Positions 44,209-51,974 of a DNA stretch of 54,707 nucleotides are shown here, one piece after another. The stretch lies in NCBI RefSeq assembly GCF_001866005.1, contig NZ_MLQR01000024.1, positions 1 to 54,707 on the forward strand, written 5' to 3'. How positions within the stretch are numbered: the stretch's first letter is position 1; each line of letters opens with the position of its first letter. This DNA comes from Anaerobacillus alkalilacustris (lineage in GTDB: Bacteria > Bacillota > Bacilli > Bacillales > Anaerobacillaceae). Position numbers and translations under genes: made by a program. The notes below the pieces were generated by a model. It made no database searches. It worked only from the letters and a program-made list of their open reading frames with translations, and was not told where the DNA came from.

Positions 44209-44505
44209 TTACGCAAGACGGAAGACAATACCGTGTCCACCTTTTGGATATTCCCACTTAATATTTTCATAAGGACAACCAATACGACAACTACCACACT
44301 CGTGACAACCTTCATAACCTACATGCATACGAATTTCTTCCCACTTGTAAACTTCTGCAGGACAAAAAATTGTACATATTTTATCAGGGCATTTTGTCAA
44401 ACAAGTGTCATGATCTAAAACATGTAAATGAGAATTTATGTCTGCTTTAAATCGCACAAGATATTGTTTTTCTTCGATTGTTTGAGCCTTTTTTGGTACA
44501 CTCAT
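44209..44505 (-). CDS. fixX: Ferredoxin-like protein, FixX type
   Basis: A 98-residue protein with the FixX/ETF-QO ferredoxin pattern. Cysteines occur in DTCLTKCPDKICTIFCPAEV and in GCHECGSCRIGCPY; the second cluster provides the CxxCxxC...C set for one [4Fe-4S] centre. FixX normally accompanies FixC (ETF:quinone oxidoreductase) and FixAB, passing electrons from flavoprotein to quinone. None of these genes is beside it here, so it is a displaced or solitary copy. A GGAGAG ribosome binding site precedes the ATG. Confidence 0.88.
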   Translation of the reverse strand: MSVPKKAQTIEEKQYLVRFKADINSHLHVLDHDTCLTKCPDKICTIFCPAEVYKWEEIRMHVGYEGCHECGSCRIGCPYENIKWEYPKGGHGIVFRLA

Positions 44506-44715
44506 GTTTCATCACTCTCCAATTTGAAGGACAACGAGAAATATTTTTAAATAACTCTAATCCTCCTTTTTTTATACTATTTGATTGTCATTGACCTTGA
44601 TAAGGTAAAAAATGAATAAATCTATATTAAATTATATAAAAAGTAGTATAAAAAAATGCGATTAATACATTTGTTAATCATGTAAATTTGTAAAAAAATA
44701 TGAAAAGAAATTATT

Positions 44716-44768
44716 TTATCCCACTTTTAAAGGGCAGTAAGACACCCACCACTGATTGAAGTTCAGCT
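44716..44768. repeat. Short dispersed repeat, minus-oriented copy
   Basis: TTATCCCACTTTTAAAGGGC, then AGTAAGACACCCACC, then ACTGATTGAAGTTC. The reverse complement matches 51078-51148, where GAACTTCAATCAGTGG is followed after a longer interior by CTGCCCCTTAAGAGTGGGAT. The rest of 44506-44899 appears empty. Confidence 0.65.
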
Positions 44769-44899
44769 TTTATTTCTATATATAATGAAAACGCTATAAT
44801 TTGATAACTAGACATTTATCAAGGAAATATGTTAGATTATTAAGAAATTACGTTTGATTTTTTAATGTTCAAAATTTATAAATAAAGGATGAGGGTGCA

Positions 44900-45424
44900 A
44901 TGGAAGAAAAATATATTAGAGAATCTAGAGTAGTTCAAACTGATTTGGTATTACCGTTTGATACAAATAACCATAACACACTCTTTGGTGGAATTCTTAT
45001 GAAAAAAATTGATGCAGTTGCATCTGTTGCAGTAAGAAGACATTGCCGAAGTGAAGTGGTTACAGCCTCAACTGATTCGGTTGACTTTCTTCATCCTATT
45101 TTGACTACTGATTCGGTTTGTTTAGAAGCATTTGTCACATGGGCGGGGCATTCGTCCATGGAAGTGTTTGTAAAGGTTATTGCTGAAAATTTAAATACTG
45201 GAGAGCGCCGTGTTGCTGCTACAGCTTTTTTAACATTCGTAGCATTAAATAAATCGAAAACGCCTGTCCAAGTTCCTAAAGTAATTCCTGAAACCGAAGA
45301 GGAAATATACTTGCATAAAACAGCAGAAGATCGAGCGAAAATTCGGAAAGACAGAAGAATTAAAAGTAAACAATTAGCCGAAAAATTATCGATGGATAAA
45401 CCATGGGATCGTGTTAGTATTTAA
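44900..45424 (+). CDS. Acyl-CoA thioesterase, hotdog fold (YkhA-like)
   Basis: A 174-residue cytoplasmic thioesterase of the BFIT/YciA type that hydrolyses acyl-CoA to free acid and CoA. The signature is HNTLFGGILMKKIDAVASVA, in which the Asn and Asp-containing helix form the active site, followed by VTASTDSVDFLHPI and TWAGHSSMEVFV. The C-terminus is lysine-rich and probably disordered. The closest relative in bacilli is YkhA. The start follows AAAGGATGAGG. It is a single gene with no operon partner. Confidence 0.9.
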   Translation: MEEKYIRESRVVQTDLVLPFDTNNHNTLFGGILMKKIDAVASVAVRRHCRSEVVTASTDSVDFLHPILTTDSVCLEAFVTWAGHSSMEVFVKVIAENLNTGERRVAATAFLTFVALNKSKTPVQVPKVIPETEEEIYLHKTAEDRAKIRKDRRIKSKQLAEKLSMDKPWDRVSI

Positions 45425-45443
45425 TATGTTTTATGATCTTTGA

Positions 45444-45850
45444 AACATTAGAAATGGAGTTCGCTCTGATGAAGAAGCTTTCAAGTTAGCAAATGAAGTA
45501 TATGAACAACTACTTGCGGGTATTGAAATGGTAGATTTGGTAAATCAATACTCTGATGACACGGAAAGTATAGAAAATGAAGGTCGCTATGAAAATGTAG
45601 AAATAATCAATTTAGTTCCAGAGTTTAGTGATGGTTATTAAATTTAGAGATAGATACATATAGTACGCCAGTAAAGGCGGAGTATGGGTATCACATTATT
45701 CAATTAGAAGAATTACAAACCGCACCATATGAAGATGTTACTGAAACTTTATTAGCGGAATTAACTCATGAAAGGTATATTGATTATTACTTTGATATGC
45801 TTCCAGAACAAATTAACGAAGTCAGATTACCGGAAGTTGTTGAGGAATAA
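45444..45850 (+). pseudogene. PrsA/parvulin-type foldase remnant
   Basis: Two frames carry the rotamase (PpiC) domain and tail of a PrsA-like peptidyl-prolyl isomerase: SDEEAFKLANEVYEQLLAGI and NQYSDDTESIENEGRYENV in the first, ending at a TAA near 45640, then STPVKAEYGYHIIQLEELQT and a tail ending LPEVVEE in the second. The SPVKTEFGYHII motif is diagnostic for parvulins. The N-terminal signal peptide and chaperone half are missing and no start with a ribosome binding site exists, so this is a dead 3' piece. Confidence 0.82.
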
Positions 45851-45950
45851 AAAATCATGGGGAAACAGAAATAATAAGACCGGAATATACGGTTATTAAT
45901 ACATCACTAGTGAAGTTAAGCTTTTATTAAAAACTTAGTAATAATAAACT

Positions 45951-45994
45951 AAAAAACACTCCCGTTGACTACTTAGTCAAGTGGGGGTGTTTCT
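45951..45994. terminator. Bidirectional terminator
   Basis: AAACACTCCC pairs with GGGGGTGTTT and TTGACTA with TAGTCAA inside. The stem overlaps the stop codon of the histidine kinase gene on the minus strand, with A- and T-runs on either side. Confidence 0.8.
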
Positions 45995-47103
45995 TTTCTT
46001 AAAACAGGTAATTGGATACTAAAAGTTGTTTTTTCTTCATTTGAAATACATGAAATAATTCCGTTATGTTTCTCGATAATTTTTCTACAGACAAATAACC
46101 CTATTCCTGTGCCTAACTCTTTAGTCGTATAAAAAGGCTCAAATATTACTTCTCTTGTATCATCTGGAATTAAAGGACCGTTATTAGTGATATTAATAAG
46201 CACATTTTGTTTGTCGAGAATAGTTTCAACAGTAATTTCTCTTGGTTTTTCCTTCTTATTAATAGCGTCAATCGAATTCATTAAAATATTAAGGAATACC
46301 TGCTTAATTTCATTTTCATTAGCAATAATAAATGCATCTTTCGCGTAGTTAGTCGATACATTCACATCTATATCGACAATACTAGGGTATAAAAACTTTA
46401 TGATATCTTCTAATAAAAGTTGAACAGTTAAAATTTCTTTACGTTTTTCTTGGGCGCCTTCATTTTTTGAAGTGTGTAGGAATTGTGTAATTCTAAATTT
46501 TAGCTGGTCAAGTTCACGTTCAATGATATCAATATATTTTAATGTTGGATTATCAGTTTTTAATAATTTAACAAAGCCAATGACTGCTGTTAGCGGGTTT
46601 CTAAACTCATGGACAAAACTTGAAGACATTTGACCTAGTAAACTCAGCTTGTCTTTATGAGACTGATTAATTAATAAATTTTTTTCTTCAATTTGTTGTT
46701 CTTTTAACAACGTATACTTTCTTACAACGAAATAGCAAAAGTGATCAAAGGTTACATTAATTCTTTCAATTGCTAATTGTAATTCATTCCTAGTGACCTC
46801 TGCAGAAAATACTTGGTTAATAATTAGAGATCTTCCATAATTCACGTTATAAACGAAATCACCAATGTTTTGATTTGATTCAACTCTTTTTTTAGCTACT
46901 TTGTGTGCAAACTCTTTTAGTTCATTTTTTGAAATAGAGTTTGCCAATGTCTTTTGTACTAGTTGATACATTAATAGCCCAATTTCTTTAATTTCATCTT
47001 TATATATATCGTTTGATTCTAGTCGGATATTATGATACCACTCTTCAAGAAATTTAGTATTGTTTTTTTCGAAAAAGTCGATCAAATTAGAGATTTTCAC
47101 CAT
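45973..47103 (-). CDS. Soluble sensor histidine kinase (HisK_N-type N-terminus)
   Basis: A 376-residue kinase without membrane segments. Residues ~1-125 resemble the all-helical HisK_N domain (related to RsbR-type globin-like N-termini) found in Bacillus sporulation-type kinases. The dimerisation/phosphoacceptor helix has SFVHEFRNPLTAVIGFVKLL with the phosphorylated histidine. The ATPase domain shows the N box NILMNSIDAI, the G1 box NNGPLIPDD, an F box (FEPFYTTKE) and the G2 box GTGIGLFV. No response regulator is adjacent, which is typical of kinases feeding the Spo0 phosphorelay. That target is an inference. Confidence 0.9.
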   Translation of the reverse strand: MVKISNLIDFFEKNNTKFLEEWYHNIRLESNDIYKDEIKEIGLLMYQLVQKTLANSISKNELKEFAHKVAKKRVESNQNIGDFVYNVNYGRSLIINQVFSAEVTRNELQLAIERINVTFDHFCYFVVRKYTLLKEQQIEEKNLLINQSHKDKLSLLGQMSSSFVHEFRNPLTAVIGFVKLLKTDNPTLKYIDIIERELDQLKFRITQFLHTSKNEGAQEKRKEILTVQLLLEDIIKFLYPSIVDIDVNVSTNYAKDAFIIANENEIKQVFLNILMNSIDAINKKEKPREITVETILDKQNVLINITNNGPLIPDDTREVIFEPFYTTKELGTGIGLFVCRKIIEKHNGIISCISNEEKTTFSIQLPVLRKETPPLD

Positions 47104-47458
47104 TTCCTCACCACTTCTACATAGGTACTAATATACTTATTTCTACAAAAAAAATGTTGTTCCTTCAATTTTTTGAAATTTTAATAAAAGAGTGAATTTC
47201 TTTAATGACCAAAACCGAGCTGCATAAATCTATACTTAGTTACGAACGATTAAAACGTAACTTGATATAGTATCTTAATGGTAAGGGTAATGAATGATAA
47301 AATTCTTTTAAGAGGGATAAACACTATGAATATGGGTAATCTAAGTTGAAGTTCTAATTTTATGTAAATTGTGGTAAATACTTGTAACTAACGTTGGTTG
47401 ATTTTGAAAGGTAAGCATAAAAAAATAATCATTTTTGAATGTTTTTGAAAGAAAGTGG

Positions 47459-47487
47459 TTGAAAAATGAAAAGGCTTACGTTATTAT
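47459..47487 (+). promoter_or_regulatory. fru promoter with an overlapping cre-like site
   Basis: TTGAAA (47459-47464), a 17-base spacer and TATTAT (47482-47487). Within the spacer TGAAAAGGCTTACG (47467-47480) resembles a catabolite-responsive element (consensus TGAAANCGNTTNCA) with two mismatches. FruR repression is also expected here. The remaining 47104-47458 shows no gene. Confidence 0.5.
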
Positions 47488-47523
47488 AAATGTAAGATCA
47501 ATAATAACAGGTGGTGAGATTAG

Positions 47524-48273
47524 GTGCTAACTCCTGAGAGACACCGAATAATATTAGATCTTTTGCTAGAAAAGGAAGTAGTGAAACTTCAGGAACTTGT
47601 TGATGCTACATCTTCTTCAGAATCAACCATTCGTAGAGATTTAAGTCAACTAGAGGAAGAAAGGAAGTTAAAACGAGTTCATGGTGGAGCTTCACTTTTA
47701 AAGCAAAAAGGCGTAGAACTTAGTGTCATTGAAAAATCTACAAAAAACTTAAACGAAAAAGAGCTAATTACTAAATACGCAGCCTCACTTATAAAAAAAG
47801 GAGATTGTATATTCTTAGATGCTGGAACGACTACGTTTCAAATGATCCAACATATTAATGCAAAAGATATTAAAGTAGTAACCAATGGATTAACACACTT
47901 GGAAGCATTACTAGATAAAGGAATTCATACCTACTTGACAGGTGGTTATATAAAAGGTATTACAAAGGCATTAATTGGTAGAGGTGCTTTAGAAGGAATT
48001 ATGACTTACCGTTTCGATAAATGTTTTATTGGAGTGAACGGTATTCATACTGCTTTGGGCTATACAACACCCGACCCTGAAGAAGCAATGGTAAAGAAAA
48101 TGGCTATAGATCTTTCACAAGAAAGCTTTATTCTTAGTGATAGTACAAAATTTAATGAAGTTACATTTTCTAAGATTGCCGAATTAAAACAAGGGGTTAT
48201 TATAACAAATGATATTGATGATGAAATAATAGCGCCATTTATGGAGCAAACGAAGATAAAGGTTGTGAAATGA
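47524..48273 (+). CDS. fruR: DeoR-family repressor of the fructose operon
   Basis: A 249-residue regulator. The N-terminal DeoR HTH (residues ~3-57) starts RHRIILDLLLEKEVVKLQEL and includes SSESTIRRDLSQLEEERKL; the sugar-phosphate-binding DeoRC domain (~75-235) includes FLDAGTTTFQ and KCFIGVNGIH. It starts at GTG, behind GGTGGTGAG, which outcompetes no nearby ATG. In bacilli FruR is released from DNA by fructose-1-phosphate. It is the first gene of fruR-fruK-fruA; its stop overlaps the fruK start by four bases (ATGA). Confidence 0.93.
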   Translation: MLTPERHRIILDLLLEKEVVKLQELVDATSSSESTIRRDLSQLEEERKLKRVHGGASLLKQKGVELSVIEKSTKNLNEKELITKYAASLIKKGDCIFLDAGTTTFQMIQHINAKDIKVVTNGLTHLEALLDKGIHTYLTGGYIKGITKALIGRGALEGIMTYRFDKCFIGVNGIHTALGYTTPDPEEAMVKKMAIDLSQESFILSDSTKFNEVTFSKIAELKQGVIITNDIDDEIIAPFMEQTKIKVVK

Positions 48274-49184
48274 TGATTTATACTTGTACATTAAATCCAT
48301 CTGTAGATTATATTGTGAAAATTGAAAACGTAAATATCGGTTCTTTAAATAGAACGGATCACACAGCGTTTTATCCAGGTGGTAAAGGAATTAACGTTTC
48401 CCGCGTATTAAAGAGGTTAGGGCAAGAAACTACAGCATTAGGATTTATTGGTGGTTTTACTGGTCACTTCATTGAAAATTCACTAATAGAGGAGGGGGTA
48501 CATTTAGACTTTATTGAAGTAAATGAACCTACGAGAGTGAATGTTAAATTGAAGTCTTCAGTAGAAACAGAAATAAATGGTCAAGGTCCAGCGGTTTCAA
48601 AGGAAAATGAGCAAGAATTATTCGCAAAAATATCGTCTATGACAGATCAAGATTATCTTGTTTTGGCTGGTAGCTTACCACCGACATTATCGCCGGACTA
48701 TTATCAACTTCTTGCAAAACAATGTAAGGAAAACAAAACTCGCTTAATCGTTGATACATCAGGAGATGCATTAAAAGACCTATTAACGTATCACCCATTT
48801 TTAGTAAAACCTAATCAACATGAATTAGGAGAGTTCTTTAATGTAGAAATCTCATCTATTGAAGAAGCGGTAGAGTATGGTAGAAAGCTGTTAGACTTTG
48901 GACCTGAAAACGTTATCGTTTCGCTAGGTGGAGACGGTGCGTTGTTACTTAATAGTGAAACGACAGTTTTTGCAAATGTTCCAAAAGGTGAACTGAAAAA
49001 CTCAGTAGGGGCAGGAGACTCACTAGTTGCTGGATTTATAGCAGCTTATGTGGAAAAAGGTGATTTTCTTGAAGCATTCAGATACGGTATTGCTTCAGGT
49101 AGTGCAACTGCTTTTTCAAATGATCTATGTGAAAAAAGCACTGTTGAATCGTTATTAAAAGAAATTAATATAGAACAACTTTAA
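48270..49184 (+). CDS. fruK: 1-phosphofructokinase
   Basis: A 304-residue PfkB-family sugar kinase that turns fructose-1-phosphate into fructose-1,6-bisphosphate. PfkB signature 1 is YPGGKGINVSRVLKRLG near residue 37 and signature 2 is SVGAGDSLVAGF, with the catalytic Asp near residue 249. VKPNQHELGEFF is the usual mid-protein motif of LacC/FruK enzymes. Two in-frame ATGs (48270 and 48273) overlap the fruR stop; either could be used. It lies between the repressor and the fructose PTS gene, the standard order in bacilli. Confidence 0.95.
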   Translation: MMIYTCTLNPSVDYIVKIENVNIGSLNRTDHTAFYPGGKGINVSRVLKRLGQETTALGFIGGFTGHFIENSLIEEGVHLDFIEVNEPTRVNVKLKSSVETEINGQGPAVSKENEQELFAKISSMTDQDYLVLAGSLPPTLSPDYYQLLAKQCKENKTRLIVDTSGDALKDLLTYHPFLVKPNQHELGEFFNVEISSIEEAVEYGRKLLDFGPENVIVSLGGDGALLLNSETTVFANVPKGELKNSVGAGDSLVAGFIAAYVEKGDFLEAFRYGIASGSATAFSNDLCEKSTVESLLKEINIEQL

Positions 49185-49203
49185 TTTACAAGGGGGTAAA
49201 ACT

Positions 49204-51072
49204 ATGAAGATAACTGATTTATTAAAAAAAGATACGATAGAATTGAATCTTAAAGCTAGCTCTAAAGAAACTGTTATTGATGAGCTAGTTGCAAAACTTG
49301 ATGGTGCTGGGAGATTAGCAGATAAAGCAAAATTTAAAGAGGCCATTTTAGCTAGGGAAGCTCAAAGTACGACGGGGATTGGTGAAGGTATTGCCATTCC
49401 ACATGCAAAAACTAGTGCAGTTAAAACTCCAGCCATTGCTTTTGGACGTTCAAAATCTGGTATTGACTATGAAGCTCTTGATGGTCAACCTAGCCATTTA
49501 TTTTTCATGATTGCTGCAAGTGAAGGAGCAAATAATGCTCATTTACAAACACTTTCTCGCTTATCATCATTCTTAATGGATAATGAGTTTCGTAAAAAGT
49601 TAGAAAGTGCCAATACAGTAGATGAGGTTATTTCAGCAATAAATGCGAAAGAAACAGAAAATGAGGAGGAAGAGAAGATGGTTAATAAGCCGAACGCTGG
49701 TAAAATTTTAGCAGTAACTGCTTGTCCAACTGGTATTGCTCACACATTTATGGCAGCTGATTCTTTGAAAAACAAAGCAAAAGAACTAGGGTACGATATT
49801 AAAGTAGAAACAAATGGTTCAACAGGTGTTGGTAATGCGCTAACCGCATCTGACATTAAAGACGCAGTTGCGATAATCGTTGCAGCAGATACGAATGTTG
49901 AGATGGATCGTTTTGACGGAAAGCATGTTATTCAAGTACCAGTTGCACAAGGAATTCGTAAACCACAAGAATTACTTGAAAAAGCTATGAAACAAGATGC
50001 ACCAATTTATCGTGCATCAGGGAATGGTAATAAAACTGAAAATGAAACGAAAGGTAAGTCTGGTTTTTATAAACATCTAATGAGTGGTGTTTCAAATATG
50101 CTTCCATTCGTTGTCGGTGGTGGTATTCTCATTGCTATTTCTTTCATCTTTGGAATTGAAGCCTTTGATCCTAATCATCCTTCATATCATCCAGTTGCCG
50201 AAGCATTAATGACAATTGGGGGCGGTAATGCATTCGGATTAATGATCCCAGTACTTGCTGGTTTTATCGCAATGAGTATTGCTCAACGTCCTGGTTTTGC
50301 TCCTGGTATGGTTGGTGGATTAATGGCTGCCTCAGGTGGTGCTGGATTTTTAGGTGGATTAATCGCTGGTTTCTTAGCTGGTTATGTAGTCCTTGGATTA
50401 AAGCGTTTATTTAATGGTCTACCGCAATCTTTAGAAGGTATTAAGCCTGTATTACTTTATCCTTTATTTGGTATTTTAATTACCGGTACAGTTATGTTAT
50501 ACATTGTAATTGAGCCTGTTGTTGCTTTAAATGATAGTATTGAATCGTTCTTAGGTGGAATGGGAACAGGAAACCTTGTCTTCTTAGGTTTACTTTTAGG
50601 TGGAATGATGGCAGTTGATATGGGTGGTCCTATTAACAAAGCGGCATTTACATTTGGAATTGCTATGATTGATGCGGGTAACTTTGCTCCTCATGCAGCA
50701 ATCATGGCTGGTGGGATGGTTCCACCACTTGGAATTGCTCTAGCAACTACTTTCTTTAAGAAGAAATTTACTAAAGCGGAACAAGATGCTGGAAAGACAA
50801 ACTACATTATGGGTGCTTCATTTATTACTGAAGGAGCTATTCCGTTTGCAGCAGCTGACCCTGGACGTGTTATTCCTTCGATCATCGTTGGTTCAGCAGT
50901 AGCGGGTGCATTATCTATGATGTTTGGTATTGGTTTACCTGCTCCACATGGCGGATTGTTTGTTATTCCAATTGTAAACGGAAATCCATTGCTTTATATT
51001 GTAGCAATATTAATTGGTGCAGCAGTTACGGCACTCATGCTTGGGTTCTGGAAAAAAGACGCAAAAGAATAA
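49204..51072 (+). CDS. fruA: Fructose-specific PTS enzyme IIABC
   Basis: A 622-residue permease that imports fructose while phosphorylating it at C1. Domain order is IIA (~1-150, phospho-acceptor His67 in IAIPHAKT), a charged EEEE linker, IIB (~165-265, phospho-cysteine Cys174 in VTACPTGIAHTF) and a membrane IIC domain (~285-620) with about nine helices. IIC motifs include VDMGGPINKAAFTFGIAMID and ITEGAIPFAAADP. Length and A-B-C order match FruA of Bacillus. The start follows AAGGGGG. It ends the fru operon. Confidence 0.96.
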   Translation: MKITDLLKKDTIELNLKASSKETVIDELVAKLDGAGRLADKAKFKEAILAREAQSTTGIGEGIAIPHAKTSAVKTPAIAFGRSKSGIDYEALDGQPSHLFFMIAASEGANNAHLQTLSRLSSFLMDNEFRKKLESANTVDEVISAINAKETENEEEEKMVNKPNAGKILAVTACPTGIAHTFMAADSLKNKAKELGYDIKVETNGSTGVGNALTASDIKDAVAIIVAADTNVEMDRFDGKHVIQVPVAQGIRKPQELLEKAMKQDAPIYRASGNGNKTENETKGKSGFYKHLMSGVSNMLPFVVGGGILIAISFIFGIEAFDPNHPSYHPVAEALMTIGGGNAFGLMIPVLAGFIAMSIAQRPGFAPGMVGGLMAASGGAGFLGGLIAGFLAGYVVLGLKRLFNGLPQSLEGIKPVLLYPLFGILITGTVMLYIVIEPVVALNDSIESFLGGMGTGNLVFLGLLLGGMMAVDMGGPINKAAFTFGIAMIDAGNFAPHAAIMAGGMVPPLGIALATTFFKKKFTKAEQDAGKTNYIMGASFITEGAIPFAAADPGRVIPSIIVGSAVAGALSMMFGIGLPAPHGGLFVIPIVNGNPLLYIVAILIGAAVTALMLGFWKKDAKE

Positions 51073-51075
51073 AGT

Positions 51076-51152
51076 TGAACTTCAATCAGTGGGGGGCCTT
51101 CATCCCTCTACTGATTGTTAGTTTAACTTAACTGCCCCTTAAGAGTGGGATA
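51076..51152. repeat. Short dispersed repeat with hairpin, plus-oriented copy
   Basis: TTGAACTTCAATCAGTGGGG, an interior CCTTCATCCC, then ACTGATTG, then TTAACTGCCCCTTAAGAGTGGG. CAATCAGT and ACTGATTG pair, so the left half may also terminate fru transcription. It matches the reverse complement of 44716-44768. Confidence 0.65.
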
Positions 51153-51200
51153 AAGAAAAATTAAAATTAGTGGCGTATGTCACTGGTTGAAGTATTAGAA

Positions 51201-51240
51201 AATCGCTTCTCAAGAGAGTATACTCTTTTGGGGGCGATTA
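51201..51240. other. Hairpin of unknown role
   Basis: AATCGC pairs with GCGATT and AAGAG with CTCTT inside. No T-run follows, so it is not a clear terminator. It may belong to a decayed element behind fruA. Confidence 0.4.
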
Positions 51241-51287
51241 ATTATTATTGTCGATAAATTTTTAAAATGAAAAAATGTATATAAAAG

Positions 51288-51341
51288 GAAAATTCATCCT
51301 ACTAGTGGAATACTAAGTAGTATGGATTTTCTTTTTTTTAC
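51288..51341 (+). terminator. Terminator-like hairpin downstream of fruA
   Basis: AAAATTCATCCTACT pairs with AGTAGTATGGATTTT (one bulge) and is followed by eight Ts. It is the best terminator in the 51.1-51.35 kb stretch, though 215 bases after the fruA stop. Confidence 0.7.
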
Positions 51342-51361
51342 AGTATCAGAATTTATAAATT

Positions 51362-51727
51362 TCTAACTTGAAAACTGTCTAGCGCAAGCAGCCTACGAGC
51401 TCGGTCACTTCAGTCAAGCAACCGACTTCAATTACCTCTTGGAATCCTTCGTTGATTAGCTTCATGCAGCTTTGCTTCTGCGATTACTCGACGCACAAAA
51501 CGCTGCTTCGAGGAAGCTTACTACGAAGCCGGTACTAGAAGACGCAGAGGCACGTAAGAAGCCAAGGAACGGGGTTTAGTCAAAGGCCGACCTAGTGAAG
51601 CTACTACTTGGATTACTTCGAAGTGGCTTTGCTCCTGCGATTACTCGTCGCACGGAAAACAATTGCTCTCGAGCAAACGGGGTGGCACAGGAGCAGCCAC
51701 TCGTGACCAAAGGGCTTGCGATTTTCT
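51362..51727. repeat. Dispersed hairpin-type intergenic repeat, copy 3 (extended)
   Basis: The left end is AACTTGAAAACTGTCTAGCG and the right end GACCAAAGGGCTTGCGATTT. CCTACGAGCTCGGTCACTTC is shared with copy 2. At 366 bp it is far longer than the other copies. It contains an internal near-duplication, CTGCGATTACTCGACGCAC (about 51478) and CTGCGATTACTCGTCGCAC (about 51635). A GAAGCTACTACTT segment is shared with the partial copy at 29183. The 200-bp minus-strand reading frame across it is not a gene. From 51728 to 51974 I see no gene. Confidence 0.8.
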
Positions 51728-51974
51728 AATGTTTTTTTTGAATCCTTCGGGAATGACTTGGTGCTTCATTGCGTAGAGAATCCTACATAATACAAATATA
51801 CTAGCAGAAGTAGAAAAGAATTTCTCACGTCGCTGACCCAAAAGTACGCATTTTCTTGTAAGATATTAAGCAGAGAGGTTATATTTAAGAAGTTAGTGTT
51901 TATTTTTAGTTCTCGTAGATCCTTAAGTTAAGTTAAAAGAATCAAAAAATAATACCTTAAAGAGGTGTATTCAC

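Noticed and set aside
51641..51841. 66-codon minus-strand frame
   Set aside because: It lies mostly within the dispersed repeat and has no protein-like features.
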